From: Kudoa neothunni
Taxonomy: Eukaryota; Cnidaria
NCBI GenBank assembly: GCA_964304625.1
Contig: OZ199838.1
Coordinates: 4,340,001-4,404,000 of the forward strand
Length of the DNA: 64,000 nucleotides
Direction: 5' to 3'
Each line of letters starts with the position of its first letter. The first letter of the stretch is position 1. Both the position numbers and the translations under genes were made by a program. A model generated the notes under the pieces. The model ran no database searches. It was not told where the DNA came from and worked only from the letters and a program-made list of their open reading frames with translations. Positions 1-11,530 of the stretch are shown piece after piece.

Positions 1-858
1 CTATATTTTCCTAGACTAAATAATTACAAAGTTTACTTAGAATAAATTACTAGGTATAGCAATAGTTTCATACGCATTAAAAACAATGAAAGAATATATG
101 GTGGGATTAAAACTTGTTTGGGATGAATTTTGGCCCAAAATCCTCAGGGGGTTAAATTAACTTAAATTTTTACATATAAAAAATTTTAAAAAGTTATTTA
201 AAGTCAAAAAACAACTATAAAAATATTTAATTTCTAAAACTAATTTTTTATTACCCTTTGCCGTTAAATCTTTCATTTTAAATACGCACGCGCAAACTTC
301 ATTTTCAATTACTGTAATTCTCATCGGTATACTGAAATTTTTATTTATATGATAGAATCCGCTAAAATTAATTACTTAAAACTTCCCGATACGCCCATAG
401 AGAGCCCAAGAATAATTACTCACAATCAAAGCTTTTAATCTATTAGAAACTTAGGCTAAATAAACAGATTCGTATATTAACAAACGATAAAACTACATCA
501 TTCATTTCGAATTAAGTCAAACACTTCAAAATGAATTTCTAACTGAAAGCATCAATATATTTTTTGTTTATAACTTAAAAAATAGGGTATGAATGCTGAA
601 ATATTCTAAGAAATATTCGAATTACACATTTTAATCCAATAATAATTTTTGCGCGCGCAACAATGTAAATGAAAACATAAAAATGCCATCTAGGGAATTT
701 ATTTTAGTAAGTTGGACGAATTATGCTACTATTTAAAAAATAAAAATACAATAATTAATTTAAAAATATATTGTAAATGCAATCTTTATGTTGGAGGTTA
801 CGAACATTAAAATCTTAACTGAATTTTGATTTATCACATATTTAATTGATTTAAATTA

Positions 859-878
859 ATATATATATATATATATAA
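859..878. repeat. AT microsatellite
   Basis: A TA dinucleotide run in the first EXOC3 intron. Similar runs lie at about 4342-4366, 13363-13385 and 36211-36233. Confidence 0.8.
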
Positions 879-909
879 AGAAAAAAATCCAACGAAATTA
901 CAAACATAC

Positions 910-1574
910 CTGAAAAATATTTAGATAGCGGTTGATCTTCAGACCCTACACGTCCCAACGAATGGGTAGACCTCATGTGTTCAATAAAGAGTGTGTCTCT
1001 TATAATTTCAAGTTCTCTAATATTTTTATGAGCCAACAACCATTCTCCGCCAGCGATAGCGTTTTTAGTGTTGGACACTACGCCGGGAACTTCAAATAGT
1101 TGATCCAATAGTATGATAGCTTTGTTTAAATAGGTCATACTATTGGCAACCGATTTGACCTCTTTGAGTTTGGTTTCCAGTTGAGAAAAGTCACGACATT
1201 TCTCAGTGATAAAATTAAACGATGACGATATATCGGTCACATTATCGGACGATTGTTTCAATTCTACCATACTACTTCTGATGCCATTTGTGTAGTAACG
1301 TAGTGATGTTTTTAAGCTGTTGATCAATTGTCACTTTTTGGACCATGATACGACGTCGAATATTTTCCAAGTTTTCCAATTGCTCAGGTCGTTGAAAGTG
1401 TTCAATGACAAATTCAATGGCATCTTTTTGGGCCTTTTCTAGGTAGTTAAGACTTTTATCATGGAGTTTGATTGTTCCACTTGATTTTGTTGGATCCGTA
1501 ACAACCATTCCGACGAAAAACCAAAGAGCAAACAAGCTATAAAGCATGCGCTTGCGCAAAAAAATAAAAAACAA
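910..1574 (-). CDS. EXOC3: EXOC3 (Sec6), exocyst subunit, 5' part
   Basis: Sec6/EXOC3 is a subunit of the exocyst, which tethers secretory vesicles to the plasma membrane. The translation aligns by eye, nearly without gaps, with the N-terminal coiled coil of animal EXOC3: an RPEQLENLENIRRR block, then a LFEVPGVV...LLAHKNIRELEIIRD block matching the vertebrate IFSVPEIV...LLQAHRKLMDLE stretch. The exon ends at a clean donor (GTATGT read leftwards from 909); the next exon must lie beyond position 1. The frame changes by one base at an A5 run on the coding strand (1309-1313), with matching homology on both sides. The 5' end is doubtful: the ORF begins with a hydrophobic, signal-like stretch that EXOC3 proteins lack, so the true start may be a later codon or an unseen upstream exon. 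It lies about 120-150 bp downstream of the collagen/lectin gene on the same strand. Confidence 0.85.
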
Positions 1575-1693
1575 AATTTCTGGATAAAATACTCAAACAT
1601 CTATGCAAAGAATATAGCTATTATGTAGAAATATTTTTTGTAAAAATGTCTCGGTTCGAATACTCAGTCAGATATATCACCTCCAAATTATCA

Positions 1694-2655
1694 TCACATA
1701 GATGGTTGATCGTTTACCACTTCATGTCCATTGATCACCTCAACACATTTGTAATCGATTTCAGCGTATTTGTACACATCAGGGCAGGTTTTATCGTTGA
1801 AAAATAATTTTGTACATCGAATTTCACACATTGTGGTTCCATCACAAGCGTCTTTAACCTTGGCTAAAAACAAGGGATTGGTTGGACAATATTTATCAGT
1901 AACAAGATTTCCAGAATTCTCTGAACAAATATCGAAATTTCTACGACCCCCAGAAAACTGATTTTATTGATATTTTTTTGAAATCACTACATTTGAGCCA
2001 TGCTGTATCTTCTTCACATTTGATCATATTATTCTAGAGATAACAAATAGATTTATTGGTATATGTCAAAGAGAATGGTGGATATTATTTTTAGGATGTA
2101 TTTTTGAGTGAGTAAGTTTCAATATAAAATGATACTTTGTTGGCAGTACTGAGTACCGAGATGGCGGTGCCTACACCCGGAGAACCGGGAGGCCCGGGTG
2201 GACCAGGCATACCACTTGGTCCAGGTTCACCAGGAAAACCTGGAGCACCTGGCAGTCCATCAATGCCGTCTCTTCCAGGCTCTCCGGCAAACCCTGGTTC
2301 ACCGGAGTAACCACGTACCCCAGGTGGGCCCATCGGACCCATTTCTCCAGTAAATCCAGGCGGTCCTACTGGAACTTGTACACCAGGTGGCCCAGGCATT
2401 CCATCAAATCCTGGTGGTCCTTGCAAACCTTTCAATATAAATCCTAGTGTCACATTTTGATCCTTCAATAGTTGATTTAATAATGGTGGAACTTGACCCG
2501 GCGTGTTGTGATACCACCTACCATCAGTATATCAATGAGATTTCGTACACAAAACCTACCAGATTAACATTGAAGCCCATCCAAATAGCTACCAAAAATA
2601 ACACAAAATATAATTTATACATTCTAACACTAACAATGCGTTCTTCAAACCTCAT
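1694..2655 (-). CDS. transmembrane collagen with C-terminal SUEL-type lectin domain
   Basis: The inferred protein is type II: a short basic N-terminus, one hydrophobic segment ([13 protein letters not shown]), about 28 Gly-X-Y triplets with one interruption (GVQVPVG), and a Cys-rich C-terminal domain. That domain carries SUEL/galactose-binding lectin hallmarks: FWGRR, DICS, CDG..MCEI and a closing KYAEIDYKC. Proposed exons are 2549-2655, 2136-2517 and 1694-2033, with introns of 31 and 102 nt. The 31-nt intron is the weakest joint. Inside the lectin domain a G5 run on the coding strand (1947-1951) shifts the frame by one base between FW and GRR, though homology continues across it. Collagen-stalk membrane proteins with other C-terminal domains are known (gliomedin-type colmedins, which carry olfactomedin). 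I recall no common family with this lectin pairing. A secreted or surface sugar-binding role is inference. Confidence 0.7.
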
Positions 2656-4123
2656 ATTACATTGACTATTTTTATATGATATATGATAGTTGAAACAAAT
2701 CAGTTCGAGTAACAAAAATACTCTATCTACTCTGAGAATTGGAACTGTTTAGTGTAGAGACCTAGGTGAATTCTCTACTGAATTTTACCTTCGATTGAGG
2801 GATACCATAGTGAATTTATGGAGTGACGCTTTCACCTCAGACTTTGTGAATATATTCATTTCGAAGAAGGTGGCAAGATCACCTTTGACATTAAATGGTT
2901 TTTAAAATCCTAAATAAAAAGCAGTTTTTTTTGTTTTCATCACAATTGATGGAATAATTCGAGTCAATGATGAAGGGAAATAATGACTTATAAACCAAGT
3001 ATAGATAGGGATTACGGATTTTGGGGTTTATTATTTCATCAGTTTTAATTTATTTAGATGATAATTTAATTACTTGAAATTAAGGACTAATATTAGTAAT
3101 TAGTGTGACTGTCTAACTAATAAGTACTGCTAATTTTACTCTAAATTTTTATGTCTTTTATACAATGTTAATTAAAATGAGAACAGTTATTGATACCTTA
3201 ACTAAAATTACTTGTTAACATCTTTGCTAGAGGGATGCCGACTCCCATGATGCAAGCCCAATAAATATCATGCCAATCATTTCGATAAATGTTGTCATAT
3301 TTACGGCTCCAAAAACATCTAATTTCATTTTCGTAGAAAGACAAATTTATATTTTAGCCTAATAATTAAGTTGAAATAAATAGTTCATAAAATTATTCTA
3401 TGATTCGATTATTTCGCAGACTTTTTAATATGTTGAGAAAAGACATTATTCTAGGTATCGAATACCAATTAGAATCCCCCTAGAGCTGTAAATTACTCCT
3501 AAAATTAAAAGTAATTCTTTATAGGCAATTACTTTTTAAGTGTATTTTAAAAAATTAATATGAGTAATAAAAACGAAATTTTTCAATTAAAATTACTTTA
3601 TAAATTAAGGAGACCTTTATCTTCTCATCTAAATTTAATATTACAATATTTAAAGAAGCAATAATCATCTTGTAACTTAATAAATTTAAAATAAACTTAC
3701 AACAATAAAAATTGGATATTGAATCTAAAATTTTTTGCTATAAAATTTAAATATTTTAAAATTAATTAATATATATCTATTACACATACACACAAACGGG
3801 ATGAACTTACGTCATTTCTTTTTTATAGTGCACATCCCCTAAGATTATTGTTCTGGAATTTCTAATGAGCAGACGTGAATAAGTAGTTTGTTTATTGAAT
3901 ATTATACTATAATAGGTTATATTAATAGGTATGTTTTGCATTTAATGTTTCACCATGGGGGAAAATGAAGATTGGGGGAAACTGTTTTGTGTATTTTACC
4001 TAAATTTATTATTATTGTTGTTATAATGAGCGGATAACGTCTCAGCTGTCAATCTAATCTGATCTCCGACCCTAAATTTCAACGTTTCTGAATAATCTAA
4101 CTTTCACCAACTACGCTTTAAAG
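2656..4123. other. gene-free AT-rich spacer
   Basis: I see no coding exon, RNA gene or recognisable repeat here. The part next to 2655 should hold the promoter of the collagen/lectin gene. Confidence 0.5.
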
Positions 4124-4426
4124 CAGTAGTTTTCAACCGGGGTCAGCGAAGTTTAGTTGGGGGATCCACAGTATCGAAAATGAAGAAAATAATAATAGGA
4201 ATCTATTGACAATTTCATGTTGTTTAAGTCCTTGGCGTTGTCGAATAAATTTTAGAAATAATGTATTTTAGTATTTTAATGAATAAATGCATTTATATTA
4301 TTTACAAACCTTGTATTTTATTTGTTTAAGATTCTCTCAATAATATATATATATATATATATATATGAATTACAAGGCAACTAGAGCTGGTCAAGAGATC
4401 CACGATTCCAAAGATTGAAAACCATT
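4124..4426. mobile_element. hAT-type MITE, about 300 bp
   Basis: The left end reads CAGTAGTTTTCAACC and the right end, on the other strand, reads AATGGTTTTCAATC: imperfect terminal inverted repeats of the CAGTGGTTCTCAACC type found on many hAT-related MITEs. Both ends continue into a shared GATCCAC motif. The interior has no coding capacity and holds a TA microsatellite at about 4342-4366. Target-site duplications are not clear, so the copy is old. Confidence 0.6.
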
Positions 4427-5079
4427 AATTTATATATTTATAAAAAATAATTCATAATATTGAGTTGAAAAAAATTGTGCATGACTTTAATTTGGATTAA
4501 TTATTGAAATTTATACTTTAGATATGTTTAATGAAAATATAATAAATACTGACAGAGATATTTAAACTACATTAATTAATTAAGTTGAATAAATTTATAT
4601 AAATATTATCGATAAAAATACAATAAATTATAACACATGGTAAAAATGTTTTAAGAAAAATTATATAAACTAAAACTCGATGTATTCATGAGGAAAAATT
4701 ATTTTTATTATTTTAGCGTCATTATAAATTGTGAGAATTGATAATGCTTAAAATAAAAAGTAATTAAAAAAACAATTTACATAATTATAAATAAAGACAT
4801 ACAATAATTTAATAAAAAGCTTTTATATAGTATATAACGATTAAATATCAATTTAATTGTATTTTGAAGGATATAATACGTGCAAAATAATTTCCATTAA
4901 ATTTCCAGCTACAAACAAGCATTTCAATTGAAATTATTTACAGCTTTAATGATAATTATACATTAAAACCTACATAAAAATATAAAAAGTAAATGAGTAC
5001 GGTGATAAACTTTGACCTGAAAATTCTGCAGTAATAAAATAACTTTATGTGTTTATGGGCAATCACAAAAATGAACGGT

Positions 5080-5600
5080 GTCTGAAGAATTATCCCTTTC
5101 GAAGCATGCCTGGACAATATGGCTTAGCGGTGTTAGGTCGAGATCGCATACCTTGAGGTTGTGAAATCGAGGCCTACTCCTGGAGTTCATTTATTCCTAA
5201 TCCAAAATTAAGTAGGAAGGCTGTAGTAAATCGCAAGGATCTACGATTTATCGTGGCCTTGCTTGCAGCTGGGAGGTGAACCTGGCAGAAGGGTAGATCT
5301 TTGGCGCTCGTAAACGCCAGGGTACAGGGACGAAATACAACCCAGTAGGGGGTTTCCGTATAGCCGACGCTCGCATTCAGACGACTTTCCAAACTAATTC
5401 TAGGTTAGTCCAGGGTATGGTTGGGGTGGTGATTGCTCCCGAAACAAAGATGTTTAGTGAGTTAAAATCCCACACTACCTTATAAACGTAAGTCGCCTTA
5501 ATATGACTCTGCGGCGCATAGAGCAAAGCGTAAATGGAGAAGGCCTAACCAGCCCGAACTTCACAACCTAACAAGTTGCGCCGGGGTTTGATCTTGTAAA
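5080..5600 (+). repeat. GC-richer tRNA-headed SINE-like segment
   Basis: This block is markedly richer in G+C than its surroundings and has no long ORF. Near its left end it contains TGGCTTAGCGG (5120-5130), a good RNA polymerase III box A, followed about 27 bases later by GGTTGTGAAATC (5157-5168), an imperfect box B. That layout fits a tRNA-derived SINE head. A later part (about 5405-5480, around CCCGAAACAAAGATGTTTAG) resembles a second GC-richer block at 55180-55400. It could instead be an island of other origin; the family is not recognised. Confidence 0.45.
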
Positions 5601-5696
5601 CAAAAAAACAACGATGATTCAGTTACGCAAATCACAAATTAAATACCATTATTACATTACATTATCAAGATTAGAAAATAGTAATTAATCTCGTTC

Positions 5697-5930
5697 AGTT
5701 TATTTTTTAGTGAAATCACCAACTGAGGTGCCATATACGGAAATGGCTATTGGGTCGATAAACAATATTCAAGTGGCACTAGTTTAGACTATATAAATAA
5801 TTCAATCTGCGAACAGCTTGTAAGTAAGAGTTCCTGGGATTAACAATTTACAATGCGCAAGCGTATATGGCGTTTAGGATTAAATTTTTCTTTGCCTATG
5901 GCCTCTGCCACCATAAATAGTTAACCCGGG
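5697..5930 (+). repeat. R1 interspersed repeat, copy 1
   Basis: This is one of five diverged copies of an unrecognised repeat of about 180-230 bp. Shared landmarks in order are TTTATTTTTTAGTG, a CACTAGTTT block, ACAGCTTGTAAGTAAGAGTT and a GCGTATATGG-like end. The copy at 6930-7186 is its inverted partner, about 1 kb to the right. Confidence 0.6.
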
Positions 5931-6929
5931 ATATTTACTCTTAAAAATAATATTACAGGATTAATGTTAAGATGTAAAGTCATTACTGGAACCAAATCAT
6001 TACTTTTAAGTTTGAACTATGAAAACGGCCTTGCCTTTCCCATATAATTAATGAATAATATACAATTTTTAATTATTATAAAATTTTATTATATCGCTTT
6101 CATCAGTTTTTATCTTTTTACCTATCCCTAGATTATTTTTTAGATTCCGAAGAAAGCTGATAAAAATATGCCTACAAAATTTTTTTATTATACAGCGATA
6201 ATTATTGAGTCAATATCAAATAATTTCATAAAATAGATTCGGGCTATAGTGCCTCCCAGAAATACGATAATTTGAATGTGTTACAGAGAAAAAAATTGTA
6301 ACACAAATTTCATTAATCTAACACCTAAACAAGTTCTAGATTTTGAAAGAAGCTTTAATTTCTGCAAAAAAAATATTAGCGCACCTTAATATTTTTAAAA
6401 TAGAAATTACCATATTGGATAAGATTATCCAAGTAAAATCGAGAACAAATTAGTGGAATCCTACCCTATCACGAGAATTAATGGGAACACTCCATATTAA
6501 TTCCTCTTTATAATATGTATTAAATCGTTTTAGTAGGAAAAATCTGCTTTCATGTAATATACTTTCCTTAACTCATTCAAATATACTCAAGGAGATTATT
6601 TGTAAGTTGTGGGAGCTAACGATAGTGCATTAAACATTTCCGAACTAGATTGTTCGAGATTTATTTACATAATTTCTCACAATTTCTCCAATATTCGGAG
6701 GGGAGAATATTTTAAAATTCTAAATGACACGTTCAAATAATCTCTTAAATACAACCGTTTAAAAAGAAGCCATTATACATTGAGTTCGTTTGATCGATTT
6801 ATGTCACTTAGCTCATTAGGACAAGGTCCTCAAAAATTTTTTCAAATTTACCCTAAAACTTGAAAGTCAAATCCATACTTACTTTAAGATTACATACTGA
6901 TTTAACTAAGTCAGAGGCATTTTGCATGG

Positions 6930-7186
6930 TAGATTCTAACCCAAAATGGCACATACGCCTGTGTAATGACTACTTTTAATCTCTGCAACTCTTACTCACA
7001 AGCTGTCTCAAAATTCTATTTTTTTAGAATTTTTTACATTAAATTATTTCAGACCTTTCTTTCCTTCTTAGAAGGCAGAAATAATTAAAAATAATCAAAA
7101 CTAGTGACACTTAAATATTATTTACAATGCATATTGCAACTTTGAGTATTATTATTATTATTATTATTTGGCTACACCACTAAAAA
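6930..7186 (-). repeat. R1 interspersed repeat, copy 2 (inverted partner)
   Basis: On the minus strand it shows the R1 landmarks, including CAGCTTGTGAGTAAGAGTTG, a GGCGTATGTG-like end and GTCACTAGTTTTGATT. It faces copy 1 across about 1 kb, so the two could be the arms of a foldback element of about 1.45 kb. An ATT microsatellite interrupts it near 7149-7170. Confidence 0.6.
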
Positions 7187-7734
7187 ATAAACGATCTATA
7201 AAAGGGAGAGACTGATAGTAGCCTTATAAATAGTTGTTACACATTCCTAAAAACATTTTAAGCATTGCTGACAACTTCTTATTGAGTTTATTAATCCTAA
7301 ATATGATTCCTTCGACATCTTTAAGTCGTAAACCGCATTATGCCAAAATTGCCATTATTTAATTTTGATGTCACTTGATTAACCCCCGGTTGAGAACCAG
7401 TGCATTAGTAGGTCGGAGGATTATGTGACCAGCGTTTATCAGGTCAGACATGAATGAACTAGTTGGGAACATAAAACTTAACATTAATCTGGTTTAATTC
7501 AAAAAATAGTGAGTAAATTATCATTTAATCCCTCAAACTTATTTGAACAAGCTCATGAGTCATATCAGTCAACATTTAAACTCAGCAGAATTTTTTAAAT
7601 CTCATAAGATTTCAGTTAATTCAATCTCGACCGCTCTCCAAAATTATAATGTAACCGCATCTCTAAAATTTTTGGCCCAAAACTATAAAATCAATTTTTC
7701 GAGTCCATAAAATTATTCGAGATAATAGTGCGAT
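7187..7734. other. spacer with a hAT-type terminus
   Basis: No gene is seen. At about 7384-7401 the bases CCCCGGTTGAGAACCAGTG match the right end of a hAT-type MITE. I could not find its left end. Confidence 0.35.
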
Positions 7735-8809
7735 TTAAGATGATTTCACTTCATCAACTCCTGGAATATAATCCAAGATAAATGTTTTTATATCTTCCAA
7801 TTCCTAATGGAAAAATATGATATAACAATTGCGAATATGATACAGTGTGATACTTGGACTTCAGAAGAATGCCCCATCTTCTTGTATTCTTTAACCAAAG
7901 GAGCGTAATCAATCGAATTAAGTGCATTCTGTGTCGCATAAAAGTAATTTGGCAGCACTAGTGTATCGGCTAATCCTATACTCCATTTTAATAATTAATT
8001 AGCTGAAGGAATAAATCATTTATTTTCTAATTAGAAAGTCATTTACCATGACATAACAACAAAGGTGTTGTTTTGTTGGTTTTGTTCAGTAGCTAATTGG
8101 AGTTAAACATTCACAATATGCATTATTACTTTTCCATTGACAAAATCTTCAGCGATAGGAAGATAAGCGCTAAGAATAATAGCGCCACCCAATTTGATAT
8201 CAGTTGTGAGAAAGTTGTACAATGCAACAACTCCCCCTTGAGAAAATCCACCTATAATTATATTCTCCGAGGGCACACCTGATTCTATTTCCTTTTTACA
8301 CAATTCGGTTACTAATCAATGTAAAACCGAAAATATTACATAAACCAGTGTTTAAAATTTATTACAATAGTTGGAAGAAAGTTTGATATTAGCGTGATCT
8401 TCGCTTTCCTGCTCTTCCAATGATTTAATATCATACCACGCGGGCATTGTCATGCCATAATTAAGTGTGACGGGCATATCATTACTAGGAACAATCAATT
8501 CGAAAATAATTGTAGTTAAATTACGCATGTGGACATACACATTTCACGAATGAAGGCATATATTGAGAAAGCTCGCAACACCAACTCTCACTAATTGTAA
8601 TAGTCAACAACTTAAAAAAAAGAGAAATTATTAGGCTACACACCCTTGATCGCCTAGTCCATGTAGAAAAAGGAGCTAAACACCAAAAATCCAAGTCAAC
8701 CACATAAACGCCAACCACAAAGATGAAAAGTTACAGTTAGTTTGTGATGGGATCCACGAGGGGCAGCAACTTCAGGCCTCTTGAATTTATTCAATATTTC
8801 GGAACTCAT
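7735..8809 (-). CDS. LYPLA1: acyl-protein thioesterase (lysophospholipase family)
   Basis: A serine hydrolase of the alpha/beta fold that removes palmitate from cysteine residues of cytosolic proteins and acts on lysophospholipids. Exons are 8735-8809, 8644-8675, 8525-8590, 8366-8484, 8130-8311, 8047-8092, 7854-7969 and 7735-7803; they total 705 nt and close in frame as 234 residues, the usual family length. All GT..AG introns are 37-77 nt. Visible hallmarks in order are FLHGLGDQG (oxyanion side), KCVCPHA, VTLNYGMTMPAWYD, the nucleophile elbow GGFSQGG, then ADTLVLP (Asp) and GHSSEV (His), so the catalytic triad is intact. Upstream in-frame ATGs reach 8911 and would add a basic N-terminal extension; I chose the family-like start at 8809. 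LYPLA1 and LYPLA2 cannot be told apart here. Confidence 0.92.
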
Positions 8810-8911
8810 CTCTTTCGACTCAGAAAAATGTCTGAAGCAACTGTATAATCTTCTGAACGCAAGATTAAAACAAGAAAATCCGTACATCTGACTACGGCTG
8901 CGCGAAATCAT

Positions 8912-11330
8912 TACCTTGATATTAGGCTATTATCTTCGCTAAATATTGTTTAATATTTTATTTAGAATTTTGTTGATGCCTTTCTTATTAGATATTAATT
9001 GTTAAAGATATTTTTGATGTGGTCTTTATTGTTATTGTCCATTTCGTGCATTTTTCTAATAGAGGGATGCAATATATGTTTATCATTCCATATCTATAAT
9101 ATTATTAAGATATTTAAAATTAAGTCGAATTTTAAGTTAGATTTGATAAATTTCATATGAAGTTGTAGTGATATGATCTTTGTGGAAATAATAAATAAAT
9201 TTTTTGCGTTTTTTGGAATTAGCGATATCTTTTTAAATGTAGTGATGATTTATGTTTTGAATACACTCTCCTAATACGACGGATTATATATCGAATTAAA
9301 TTCGACATGTGCCAGTCCCCTTCTATGCAGGTGCAAACATTATTATTATTAGTCTTTAATAAAAACTCATTGTAGAAAATGTTATAGAATAATTATTGAT
9401 TTTTTTCTGGATGCAATAGATTTCTTGAATTTTATTATCACTTTCAGGTGAATCATTACATTGAATTGAATTTGTGGATTCAATAACGGGTCTCACTCTG
9501 ACACAGTTAAGCGTTCTTAATACACTATAAATAAAGTATAGAATAAAATAAAACTCCTTCAACATATGAGTATGCGAAATTGTTGAAAATAGCATAAATG
9601 ACTTTCTCCACGAATTCTAATGAAGGAGAAAAAATCAGAAAAATTTGCGGTTAAGGTTAGGTTTCATACAGTTCCTAAATCTGGGTATTAAAATTGATTC
9701 TATTACATTTACTTTCTTTAAAAAAATATTTATTACGGATTTGATTATATTTATTAGAGCAATTTTTATTTATTTATACGCCATATTAAGTCAGATTAAA
9801 CTACAATAATTTATTCGCTATATAATCCACCAGATTAACGGGGTGTACTCTAAACTGGAATCGGAATTTGAGTTCCGGTTTGAATCTGAAGTATTAATGA
9901 AATCGTAACTAATCGTTTACCGATTCAATCCAGAAAAGTGGTCATATAGCTTGATTTCCCCGATTTATTAAGTTGTCAGGCTATCTACATAATTTTTGCG
10001 ATATTTTTTAAACGCGCCTTATGATTTATTTGGTTAAATTGCAGAATAATGGTCGAAGTTTCAGATTAAAAATTATAATTACAGTAACGGAGCGCTCGTA
10101 CATACATTATTATTTTCCTTATTAAAGGTTCTCTCATATTTAATATAATTAATATAATTTAAAAAATTATATAATGTTAGAATTACATTTATTAGATTTA
10201 CTATATATATAAAGCTGAAATGTCTGTGTGTGTCAGCAAGTACGCATGTACAACAATATTTTTTCCTTATAGAGAGACATTTATGGAATTTTTTAAAACT
10301 CAACATGTTTCGAAAAATCTTTAAATCTTTTTCACACAGCCAAAAATTCCCCAAAGTGTTTAGAAAATGATGAATAAGTCGTTTCAAAGTTTGTTTTTCG
10401 GATTACTTGAGTTCAACCATAGGATTAACGCCTGCTGATGGTCGATGAAAGTTAATTTTCCCCTTTATATGCTCTATCAAATGTCAATTAAGCGGTGCCA
10501 TCTATCTTTAGATGTAAGGTTGGCTTTTATATTTTGGTCTTTGTGCAATTACACTCCTTATTTGTGGAATTTAAATATACTTGACAGGATAAACACGTTT
10601 TGAAATTTCCATTAATGGTTTTAGATATGATAAAAAGTCTATGTTTGCGTAATTAGTAGCGATTTGGTAAGGAATTCGATAATCAGATAGATTGAAGCTT
10701 TATGACACAAACACCATGTCCGTAGATTTTATTGAAGTCACCCGCTAAGTTTAACCTTCTGTGATTAAATTCGATTCAGATGGTTGTACTTTTATTTCAT
10801 CTTATTATTTTAATTATTTATGTTGATATTGGCTCGATCTGAAACTGTTTATGAGAAATCGTGCAATAACGTTCATGCCGGGACAAGGGATAATAATTTG
10901 AGCATTAAAAATCAATTATCGTAAATTTTCTTTTATTTCCTTATCTCTTTTTACCTCCCCAGTAAAGCATGACAAAAACTTTCTGAGTCAGGTCAGAATC
11001 GGCTTTGAAAAATCCACTGGCCAAAAAATAACATTTTAGACGAAATTTTAAGGTAATTTAAATAATTCGGGAATATAGAAAAAAATGACATGGACCTTAA
11101 ATTATTTTGCATTGGTGCCGGTTCATGAAATTTTTAAATGAACACCGGGGTTGATACGTCCCTCCACAGAAATAATCAAAATTTTAATTTCTTCAATCCA
11201 AATCGTTAATGTATGATGCTTAAAATTTTTTAGTTATTTTTCTTCTATGGGTTAATTCACGACTTCAATTTATTTTGTGAATGTTATTAAGAAGCGTGTC
11301 TCTGCGAAATCTTCCTCAAGCAACGCTGGG
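8912..11330. other. gene-poor AT-rich region
   Basis: I find no supported exon. Minus-strand ORFs at 9356-9595 and 10079-10387 have low-complexity translations with no family likeness. At 10200-10240 a TATATATAAAGCTGAAATG stretch runs into a short GT-rich tract; this kind of motif occurs in several transposon ends, but nothing else supports an element. Confidence 0.4.
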
Positions 11331-11339
11331 TAATTCACG

Positions 11340-11530
11340 CTAGTAGTTGAATACAAGAAAATGATTATTAGCACGGTAAATAATTTTCAGATGTCATTAG
11401 TTTTTACTATGTTTAATTATTTCTTACCTCTAAGAGCGAAGTGGCGTTCTAAAAATAATAAATCTGTACACAGCTTGTGAGTAAGAGTTGTCGGGATTAA
11501 AAATTCCCATTGTACAGGCGTAAATATCTT
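11340..11530 (+). repeat. R1 interspersed repeat, copy 3
   Basis: It carries ACAGCTTGTGAGTAAGAGTT (about 11470-11489), then GGGATTAAAAATTCCC and GGCGTAAATATC, preceded by a GTCATTAGTTTTTACTATG block. The order and spacing are the same as in copy 1. No inverted partner was found nearby. Confidence 0.6.

Noticed and set aside
10079-10387. Minus-strand ORF and nearby TATATAAAGC/GTGTGT motif considered as a Helitron end
   Set aside because: No replication/helicase domain, no CTAG-type end and no second copy in the window.
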